The translations under genes were made by a program, and so were the position numbers. This document shows positions 1 through 5,567 of a DNA stretch of 8,471 nucleotides, one piece after another. Below the pieces are notes generated by a model. The model was given only the letters and a program-made list of their open reading frames with translations, did not search any database and was not told the DNA's origin. Positions within the stretch are counted from its first letter, which is position 1, and each line of letters begins with the position of its first letter. Where the stretch lies: positions 1-8,471 of the forward strand of contig JBJOLU010000084.1 of assembly GCA_046052705.1 (NCBI GenBank), read 5' to 3'. The DNA comes from JBBATK01 sp046052705. GTDB lineage: Bacteria; Bacteroidota; Ignavibacteria; Kapaibacteriales; NICIL-2.

Positions 1-3000
1 CGTTCCTTGATATGCGGAAGAACAATTACCTGTATATATCCCGTTTCGTCCTCGAGCGTAAGGAACATCACGCCCTTGGCTGTGCCGGGCTGCTGACGCA
101 GAATAGCTATACCTCCCAGCATTATACTATGATTACGCTCGGGATGTGCAGACATAGGCATGCGATAGCATGTTTCTATGGTACGTACCTCTAAAGAATT
201 CAGCATACGCCGGTATAGCGTAATGGGATGCACGCGCGCGGAGCGATGAGTGGCGTAGTCCCATGCCAAGCGCTCCGTGCTTCGCAGCGGCGGCAAGCTT
301 GGTACATCCTCGGGCTGCACAAGCGGCAATGCAAACAGCGATTCCTGTTCTTGTTTCAAACTCTCCTTACGCCGCAATGCCACGCCCACGTGCCACAGTG
401 CAGAGCGGGAGTGGTGCGCCAAGGCATCCATAGCGCCGGAGCGGGCAATGGATTCCACCACATCGCGTGCTATGGACAGGCGCTGCACAAAGTCTTCGCA
501 GGAAAGGAAGGGCCCTCGCATGCGCTCCATGACAATACTGCGCGCGGCCTCGTCGCTGACATTCTCTACGGATGTAAGCGGTTTACGAATGGCGAATCGT
601 ACCGCGGCAGGGTGTGTCTGCTCCACACTGCGTTCTTCTTCATCCGCACTGCGTTCTTCTTCATCCACACTACGCTGCTCCAAGCTATAGCGCACACCGG
701 AGTAGTTCACATCGGGCAGCAGCACTTCCACACCGAAACGCTTGGCTTCTTCCACAAGTGTCATCAAGGGATAGAAGCCGGGACGGTGCTGCATGACGGC
801 TGCCATGTAGCATGCGGGGTAGTAGCGTTTCAGCCACGCGGATTGATAGACGATTTTGGCGAAAGCCGCGGCATGACTACGGCAAAAACCATAACCAACG
901 AAGTACGATACCATGTCGAAGACCGCATTGGCGCCGTCGGTAGGAATGCCGCGGCCCACAGCGCCGTTCACAAACTTGTCGCGCATCAGTTCCATTTCGG
1001 TGGCAATGCGAAACTTGGACATGAGTGCGCGAAAATCATCGGCTTCCGCCAAGCTCATGCCGGCAAAGTGATGGGCTATTTCCAGCACTTGTTCCTGATA
1101 TAGAATCACCCCATAGGTGTCGCGCAGTATGGGCTCCAGGTCCGGGTGTGCGTACACCACCGGCTCCAAGCCGCGACGCCGCCGAATGTATGGATTCACC
1201 ATACCGCTTTGCAGAGGTCCGGGACGAAACAATGCCACCTCTGCTATCAGGTCATTGAAGTTCGAGGGCTGGTGCAATGCCAGCACATGCTGCTGCCCCT
1301 GCGACTCTATTTGAAACACCCCTATAGTGGTGCTGTCGCACATCAGTGCATATACGTTCTCATCGTCCAGCGAGAGTTCATCCACGTCCAGGCGCTCGCC
1401 TGTAGCGGCATAGTGCAGCTCCACTGCTTCCGATATTGTTGCCAGCATACGTAAGCCCAATACATCCAGCTTCACCAGCCCCATGGCTTCCACATCGTTC
1501 TTATCGAACTGCACTTCTTTCACGCCGTTGGCCGATGATTGTATGGGAGAAAAATGATAGAGCGGTGTTCGCGACAGCACCATGCCCCCGCTATGCAATC
1601 CCAGATGCCGAGGCACCTCGTGAAATCGCTCCACCATATCCATTGTTACGGCAAAGAGCGGTGTGTCTGTGGGTACAACTTCGTGCAGTAGTTCCGCATG
1701 TTTACGCACGGAGCGCGCCGAACCCCATGGCACGGCCTTTCCCAGCGCGTCCACCACGGGCAACGGATACCCCATGGCTTTGGTGATATCACGCATGGCC
1801 GAGCGCAAGCGGTAGGTCATCAGCGTGGCCGTCATAGCCGTGTGATCCATGCCGAAGCGTTGCTCCATCCACGCAATTACTTCCTCGCGTCGCTCGGAAT
1901 CGAAGTCCACATCGATGTCCGGTGTTCCTTTTCTGCCGCCGTGCAGAAATCTCTCGAACAATAAATGATGACGTACGGGATCCACGCCGGTAATACCCAG
2001 CAGATATGCCACAATGGAATTAGCCGCCGAGCCACGTCCGGAGCAACGTATGCCGCGACGCTTTGCTTCGTCTACCACTTCTTTCACCACCAGGAAATAG
2101 TCGGACAATTCCAGCGATCGTATCACGCCTATTTCTTTATGAAGCAACTCGCTCGCTTGCGCTCGCGAATCCTCTGCATAGCGCATGGGCAGGGCCTCCG
2201 TGCATAAGCGTGCTAATGTGGTATCGGCATCTTCGTCGTTGATGCGGCGCGCAGCAGGCGGAGTGATATGCGATGCCAGCAAATCCACCGAACACTGCTC
2301 CGCGATAATGTTTGCCTGAACGAGTGCATCGTGATACGGAATGCGATTGCGTATTTCCTGTTCGGACATCAGATAGGCTTCTGCATTCACTTCCCTCTCT
2401 GCGTGATCGTCGAACACCGTGATACCATTGCGCACACAAGCCATGATATCTGTTTGCTTGTAATCATCCGGCTTGGCGTAGCGTACATCGCCCGTGGCCA
2501 CGCACAATACATCCAGAGCGGCGGCCACCCTACGTATACGTTCCAGCTGGAAGCTCTCGCCCGGCCTGCAATGATGCGACAGCTCTGCATAACACCGATC
2601 GCCAAACACCGTGCGCAGCGCTTGCAGCCAGGCCTGCGCGCCACGCTCATCGCGATCTTGTACATACTGCCGCAAGCGCGATCGGTATCCGCCGCTTAAA
2701 CACACGATATCATCCAGCTCGTGCATGCACAGCTCATCGTAGTGCAGATGCGGCGACGTGCGTTCGTTGGCATGTGCACTTGTGAGTATGCGGCACAGCT
2801 GTGCATAGCCGCGAGCGGAGCGCGCCAGCAGCACTATAGGAGCGTGGTCCACAATAATCTCGGCACCGCAAAGAGGACGTATGCCGTAGCTCCTTGCGGC
2901 CTTTTGAAATTTCACCATGCCGTACACTCCATGCATATCCGTAAGTGCAAGCGCATTCATTCCCAGCGCCGATGCCTGCTCCAGCAAGGCCTCCGGATGC

Positions 3001-3053
3001 GATCCTCCCTGCAGAAAGGAATAACATGAACGTGTATGTAAATGTGTGAACAT
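1..3053 (-). CDS. dnaE2: Error-prone DNA polymerase DnaE2/ImuC (3' end cut by window edge)
   Basis: This is a C-family DNA polymerase that performs mutagenic translesion synthesis, normally recruited with ImuB to the sliding clamp. Reading leftward from the ATG at 3053 gives 1017 codons without a stop before the edge. The protein starts with a PHP domain (MFTHLHTRSCYSFLQGGSHP; H4, H6, D39, and GAE at about 63-65). The palm aspartates are seen in PDIDVDF (D379, D381) and in KLDVLGL (D530), with spacing close to that of replicative DnaE. RPGPLQSGMVNPYIRRRRG and the YGVILYQEQV motif follow. An OB-fold begins near L979 (LGGIAILRQQPGTAKGVMF), so only a few tens of residues are missing. Length and the PHP wording SFLQGGS/ALTDM fit DnaE2, not replicative DnaE. 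An acidic 7-residue repeat (SVDEEER/SADEEER) sits at about 796-809, where family members usually have a short loop. No Shine-Dalgarno sequence is visible. It is last in the minus-strand series, 115 bp after the small gene. Partial: the C-terminus lies outside. Confidence 0.97.
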   Translation of the reverse strand, partial: MFTHLHTRSCYSFLQGGSHPEALLEQASALGMNALALTDMHGVYGMVKFQKAARSYGIRPLCGAEIIVDHAPIVLLARSARGYAQLCRILTSAHANERTSPHLHYDELCMHELDDIVCLSGGYRSRLRQYVQDRDERGAQAWLQALRTVFGDRCYAELSHHCRPGESFQLERIRRVAAALDVLCVATGDVRYAKPDDYKQTDIMACVRNGITVFDDHAEREVNAEAYLMSEQEIRNRIPYHDALVQANIIAEQCSVDLLASHITPPAARRINDEDADTTLARLCTEALPMRYAEDSRAQASELLHKEIGVIRSLELSDYFLVVKEVVDEAKRRGIRCSGRGSAANSIVAYLLGITGVDPVRHHLLFERFLHGGRKGTPDIDVDFDSERREEVIAWMEQRFGMDHTAMTATLMTYRLRSAMRDITKAMGYPLPVVDALGKAVPWGSARSVRKHAELLHEVVPTDTPLFAVTMDMVERFHEVPRHLGLHSGGMVLSRTPLYHFSPIQSSANGVKEVQFDKNDVEAMGLVKLDVLGLRMLATISEAVELHYAATGERLDVDELSLDDENVYALMCDSTTIGVFQIESQGQQHVLALHQPSNFNDLIAEVALFRPGPLQSGMVNPYIRRRRGLEPVVYAHPDLEPILRDTYGVILYQEQVLEIAHHFAGMSLAEADDFRALMSKFRIATEMELMRDKFVNGAVGRGIPTDGANAVFDMVSYFVGYGFCRSHAAAFAKIVYQSAWLKRYYPACYMAAVMQHRPGFYPLMTLVEEAKRFGVEVLLPDVNYSGVRYSLEQRSVDEEERSADEEERSVEQTHPAAVRFAIRKPLTSVENVSDEAARSIVMERMRGPFLSCEDFVQRLSIARDVVESIARSGAMDALAHHSRSALWHVGVALRRKESLKQEQESLFALPLVQPEDVPSLPPLRSTERLAWDYATHRSARVHPITLYRRMLNSLEVRTIETCYRMPMSAHPERNHSIMLGGIAILRQQPGTAKGVMFLTLEDETGYIQVIVLPHIKE
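626..680 (-). repeat. In-frame 21-bp tandem repeat inside dnaE2
   Basis: Two copies of a 21-bp unit (626-646 and 647-667, differing at one base) are followed by a degenerate third (668-680). On the coding strand they give SVDEEER, SADEEER and SVEQ. A further partial copy (SLEQ) may precede them in the protein. The repeat lies between the fingers region and the following AVRFAIRKPL segment, so it lengthens a surface loop and leaves the catalytic residues intact. Confidence 0.9.
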
Positions 3054-3168
3054 GGTGCGAGCGGCGGTGCGAAGCGGTTAGTGTGAGCTGTGTGGTGGCA
3101 TGAGGCAGTGTGGTTTCGATACGTGTATGATATGTGGTTTTGATACGTGTATGATGTGTCATTTCACC
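3054..3168. other. Spacer between the small gene and dnaE2, GT-rich on the plus strand
   Basis: These 115 bp contain no recognisable gene, no Shine-Dalgarno sequence for dnaE2 and no clear terminator. Almost half is a 24-bp tandem repeat. The plus strand is rich in TGTG/GTGT, so any minus-strand transcript would be CA-rich and weakly structured here. Confidence 0.6.
3109..3158. repeat. 24-bp tandem direct repeat in the spacer
   Basis: Two copies of a 24-bp unit (3109-3132 and 3133-3156) share the core GATACGTGTATGAT and differ at two positions. A few bases of a third copy follow. The repeat ends about 10 bp before the stop codon of the 113-residue gene (3169-3171). Confidence 0.9.
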
Positions 3169-3510
3169 TCAATCCCATCGCGTATCGGCATACCATGCAC
3201 CGTTGCTCTGGAACACCGTGAGCAGAAGTTTCTGACAACGCAGTTTGTAGTAGCGGCGCGCTTCTTCCCGTGCCCACCACCGCGAGCGATACAGCCAGGT
3301 GTCGTCGATACTCTGCACCACATCGATACTGCGCCGATAGTGAATGCGATACGGCAAATCGTTGCGTGTTTCTACATCTATACGCTCGTGCAAAGCGCCT
3401 CGCAGCGGCGCAGGCGCAGCAATGGCGGGGCGTGCAATCGAGCCTGCAATCGAGCCTGCAGCAGATGCTCTATGATTAGGTGCAGCAGCGGTTGTTCGTG
3501 AAGTGTTCAT
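3169..3510 (-). CDS. Small DUF6504-like protein between imuB and dnaE2
   Basis: This 113-residue protein sits in the mutasome series between imuB (81 bp upstream) and dnaE2 (115 bp downstream). The first 40 residues are Ala/Ser/Pro-rich and look disordered, with an AGSI-AGSI tandem. The rest is a compact conserved-looking domain: RIDVETRNDLPYRIHYRR, DDTWLYRSRWWAREEARRYYKL at about 69-90, and the C-terminal NGAWYADTRWD. The pattern of Trp-x-x-x-x-x-Trp-Trp, then Arg-x-Tyr-Tyr, then a terminal Trp/Asp resembles DUF6504 proteins that I recall being encoded beside imuB/dnaE2 in actinobacteria. The biochemical function of that family is not known to me. It has no signal peptide or membrane segment. 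The family match is from memory of the motif and is moderately sure; that the gene is real is supported by position, strand and domain-like composition. The start at 3510 is the only reasonable ATG and has no Shine-Dalgarno sequence. Confidence 0.75.
   Translation of the reverse strand: MNTSRTTAAAPNHRASAAGSIAGSIARPAIAAPAPLRGALHERIDVETRNDLPYRIHYRRSIDVVQSIDDTWLYRSRWWAREEARRYYKLRCQKLLLTVFQSNGAWYADTRWD
3433..3464 (-). repeat. In-frame 12-bp tandem repeat in the small gene
   Basis: Two identical copies of TGCAATCGAGCC (3433-3444, 3445-3456) are followed by a partial third. They encode the AGSI-AGSI stretch in the N-terminal disordered part, outside the conserved domain. Confidence 0.9.
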
Positions 3511-3520
3511 GACAGAGGAA

Positions 3521-3591
3521 TGTGAAGTATGCGATATGTGTGTGATTCGTCGAGATACATGTGTGATTCGTTGAGATACATGTGTGATTCG
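3521..3591. repeat. 21-bp tandem repeat filling the imuB/small-gene spacer
   Basis: Copies begin at 3541, 3562 and 3583 (period 21, core TGTGATTCGT followed by GAGATACATG). The last copy is truncated at the imuB stop codon (3592-3594) and a degenerate copy precedes at about 3521. The repeat takes up most of the 81-bp spacer. No terminator-like hairpin is seen, consistent with read-through from imuB to the downstream genes. Confidence 0.88.
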
Positions 3592-4851
3592 TTATGATGC
3601 CGGAGTGTACGGCACAAGCATCCATTGTTGCTCGCTCAAATAGGCATCGGGATTTTTCATCTGCACTTTGTGCATGGTGCGCGGATATCGCTGCTCCACT
3701 GTTTGCGCTATGCGATAGGGCGACACTCGTTCCTGCACAAAAGAGATTTGCTCGGGAGCAGCAATGCTCAAGCCACCCATTTCTACATGCAGCGCGGTAC
3801 ACTCGCTGCCATCCATAAGCTTTCGCAGAAGTATTTGCGCAGTGGTTTGCAGTACACCATCATTCAGACTACCGTCTTTAAGAATACGCCTCTCCGTTCG
3901 CAGAGGTTGTGTTTGCAGAGATTGTGGTCGCTGAGATTGTGTTTGCTGAGATTCTCTTCGTAGAGCTTCCGCCTGCAGATTCGGCAATACCTTTGGCGAT
4001 CTATTCCCGGGGCGCTGCTGCACATACACCGCTATCCATGAGCAGCGACGTCCGCACACTTCATGCAAGCGCTGCAGGAGTTCCTTCATCAGTATATGCA
4101 GTACGTTTTCCAGATCGCGCGGCTCGCGCACGGGATCGTGGAAATGATGAATTGCCTGCAGCACCGGTGGCGGCTCGTAGAGCGGCAGCGGACGCCGTTC
4201 ATCAGAGAGTATATCACGAATACATCGGTGCATGATGCGTCCGCTCTTACCGAACTGCGCTACCATCTGCCGTTCCGTAAGCTTGCCCGCCAATCCCAGG
4301 GTGTGCAGTCCGAACAAGATCATTTTCTCCAACCACTCGGCTTCCACACCCCACCACGCCAAGCATTCCACCGATGCATTGCGCACGTACTTTTTGGATT
4401 CGTCGTCGTCCACAAACAGTATGGAACCTGTATCGCAGAAGTACGATGCCACTTGCGCGGTGGAACGTGATGCGGCAATGCCTACACGCGCACCAAACTG
4501 CTCCGCCACACGCCGCAGCATAGCGATATCCTGCACATGCAGAAGCACTGTGCCGGTACACTCTTCCACCATATGCGGTGTGGTGGCATAGATAGCATGC
4601 AATACCTCTTCCCACACTCCCTTCTCCGTGCCGTGCTCGCGCAGCAGTATATGTGCATCCGGTGCCAAACGCTCCGCTCGCTGACTACTGTCGCCCTCGC
4701 TTACGCCGCGCGCGCGTGCACCTGCCGTGGCCGCGATCACCATACGCCTATGTACCACAATCACATCCTGCACAAAGGCACGCGCATACTGCAAGGCCAT
4801 AGCCGGAAAATCCGGTATATGTAAGGCTGCTATGTGCGGTGTATGCGGCAT
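3592..4851 (-). CDS. imuB: ImuB, catalytically inactive Y-family polymerase homologue
   Basis: ImuB is the adaptor of the mutasome; it binds the sliding clamp and brings the error-prone polymerase DnaE2 to lesions. The 419-residue protein has the Y-family order: HIPDFPAMAL at 11-20, a V-x-A/ARARGVSEGD stretch at 38-54, LAPDA at 62-66, TTPHMVEE at 90-97, a palm segment VLLHVQD at 102-108, VGIAASRSTAQVAS at 123-136, a helix-hairpin-helix-like FGLHTLGLAGKL at 180-191, QFGKSG at 199-204, and RPLPLYEPPPV at 220-230. The paired carboxylates of active Y-family enzymes (SxDE) are replaced by LHVQ, as expected for ImuB. After residue 240 comes the little-finger region, an Arg/Gln-rich repeat insert (about 294-317) and a C-terminal domain. 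I could not pick a clamp-binding motif with confidence. Length is somewhat short for ImuB, which is often near 500. No Shine-Dalgarno sequence precedes the ATG at 4851. Confidence 0.95.
   Translation of the reverse strand: MPHTPHIAALHIPDFPAMALQYARAFVQDVIVVHRRMVIAATAGARARGVSEGDSSQRAERLAPDAHILLREHGTEKGVWEEVLHAIYATTPHMVEECTGTVLLHVQDIAMLRRVAEQFGARVGIAASRSTAQVASYFCDTGSILFVDDDESKKYVRNASVECLAWWGVEAEWLEKMILFGLHTLGLAGKLTERQMVAQFGKSGRIMHRCIRDILSDERRPLPLYEPPPVLQAIHHFHDPVREPRDLENVLHILMKELLQRLHEVCGRRCSWIAVYVQQRPGNRSPKVLPNLQAEALRRESQQTQSQRPQSLQTQPLRTERRILKDGSLNDGVLQTTAQILLRKLMDGSECTALHVEMGGLSIAAPEQISFVQERVSPYRIAQTVEQRYPRTMHKVQMKNPDAYLSEQQWMLVPYTPAS
3900..3974 (-). repeat. In-frame 15-bp tandem repeat inside imuB
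   Basis: Five units of 15 bp start at 3900, 3915, 3930, 3945 and 3960, and a weak sixth follows. The core on the plus strand is GCTGAGATTGTGTTT. The protein product is a run of Gln/Arg/Ser pentapeptides (SQQTQ, SQRPQ, SLQTQ and so on) in the linker between the little finger and the C-terminal domain. The units have diverged more than the dnaE2 repeat, which suggests an older expansion. Confidence 0.88.
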
Positions 4852-4854
4852 GGA

Positions 4855-4878
4855 GTTGATGTTGGTGTTGATGTTGGT
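4855..4878. repeat. 12-bp direct repeat just upstream of the imuB start
   Basis: GTTGATGTTGGT occurs twice in tandem (4855-4866, 4867-4878), starting 4 bp from the imuB ATG. On the coding strand it forms an ACC/ATC-rich leader where a Shine-Dalgarno sequence would otherwise sit. Confidence 0.85.
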
Positions 4879-4914
4879 GTGTTTCGTGACTGTGCCGGGT
4901 GTTACTTGACCGTA

Positions 4915-5165
4915 GTTATTCTTACTTAACCTTACTTGACTTTACTGGTTCTTGCTTGCTCTTGCTTACCCTTGATTGCTCTTATTCTCCCCTTGAGTTA
5001 TCTTGTTCTTTATTCTTCTTTCTTCATTCTTCTTTGTTTCATCTCTTCGCTGTCCTCGTCTTCATTCTTTCTTTGCTCTTTCCTTCTTCTTTCCTTCATT
5101 CTTTCCTTGCTCTTTCTTCATTCATTCGTCGTCCTTCTCTTGATCTACCTTCTTCGTTCCTCTCG
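4915..5165. repeat. Pyrimidine-rich low-complexity tract (purine-rich on the gene strand)
   Basis: About 250 bp is dominated by C and T on the plus strand, built from CTT, TTC and ATTC-type motifs. It contains a clear internal near-repeat: 24 bp at 5060-5083 recur at 5094-5117 with one mismatch. In the cassette's transcription direction this is a purine-rich (GAA/AAG) leader for imuB. It could adopt unusual DNA structure, but nothing in the sequence proves a function. Confidence 0.8.
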
Positions 5166-5192
5166 TAGCGCCGTGTTCTTCACTCGCCCCGG

Positions 5193-5235
5193 GCCCTCTA
5201 CTCCGAAACGGGGGAAGTGTATCGGCGAAGAGGGC
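5193..5235. other. Inverted repeat with 7-bp arms and a 29-base loop
   Basis: GCCCTCT (5193-5199) pairs perfectly with AGAGGGC (5229-5235). The loop contains smaller complementary G and C runs, so a more compact fold is possible. No T-run follows in either direction close enough to call it a Rho-independent terminator. It might be a structured part of the long leader or chance. Confidence 0.4.
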
Positions 5236-5455
5236 TGCAGAGCGCTTATCCGCGTGGCGAATGCATGAAGCATCCGTGCACTGCAGAGTATTGTGCGGAA
5301 GTATGTACTACGTGCTGTTGTGCCGCCCTACTCTCCCCCCGATGTTCCCCCCGGGTATGTATGGCGCAACAAGTTGGTATGTGCGTATGTGGTGCATATA
5401 CAGTGCCTATGCACGGTATACGGAGCGTGTGCAGATCTATGCGCGCACACTATTG

Positions 5456-5472
5456 CAGGCAGCGTCTGCCTG
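5456..5472. other. Short hairpin, 7-bp stem and 3-base loop
   Basis: CAGGCAG and CTGCCTG flank the loop CGT. It lies about 90 bp downstream of the repressor stop codon on the minus strand. It lacks the following U-tract of an intrinsic terminator, so if it affects transcription it would do so only weakly. Confidence 0.4.
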
Positions 5473-5530
5473 TACGTGAATGTGTGCAACGATTGCTACA
5501 ATGTTTGCCGAGTGTGACGAGCGTGATGAG

Positions 5531-5567
5531 CGTATTTATTCTGCTGTTTGTTTACGTATTTATTCTA
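5531..5567. repeat. Direct repeat at the end of the repressor gene
   Basis: CGTATTTATTCT occurs at 5531-5542 and again at 5555-5566, a 24-bp period, with the second copy overlapping the repressor stop codon (5565-5567). Just before it, TGACGAGCG/TGATGAGCG forms a 9-bp near-repeat (about 5515-5532). Confidence 0.8.

Larger units (their letters stand above)
4852..5564. other. 713-bp gene-free gap between the repressor and imuB
   Basis: No protein-coding gene is supported here on either strand. From the imuB side it holds a 12-bp direct repeat (4855-4878), a pyrimidine-rich tract (about 4915-5165), a long-loop inverted repeat (5193-5235), a GT-rich segment with two C6 runs near 5335-5353, a short hairpin (5456-5472) and a 24-bp-spaced direct repeat next to the repressor stop codon. 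The open plus-strand frames are explained by composition and by antisense reading into the repressor gene. No Walker A motif or other ImuA/RecA-like remnant was seen. No copy of the 6633-6653 dyad is present, so imuB is either read through from the repressor promoter or has an unrecognised promoter of its own. Confidence 0.7.

Noticed and set aside
228..1103. A long plus-strand frame of 291 residues
   Set aside because: It is antisense to the conserved polymerase dnaE2, whose minus-strand reading has all the family motifs.
5010..5099. A 29-residue, highly charged Lys/Arg/Glu open frame on the minus strand in the purine-rich leader
   Set aside because: The composition follows directly from GAA/AAG-rich DNA, the frame is short, and there is no start signal. 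It could be an upstream ORF but I cannot support it.
4899..5268. Two plus-strand open frames giving very hydrophobic Leu/Ser/Phe-rich peptides that could look like a small membrane protein or toxin
   Set aside because: They lie on the pyrimidine tract, where stop codons are rare for purely compositional reasons, and C/T-rich codons give Leu, Ser, Phe and Pro automatically. No ribosome binding site or domain is seen.
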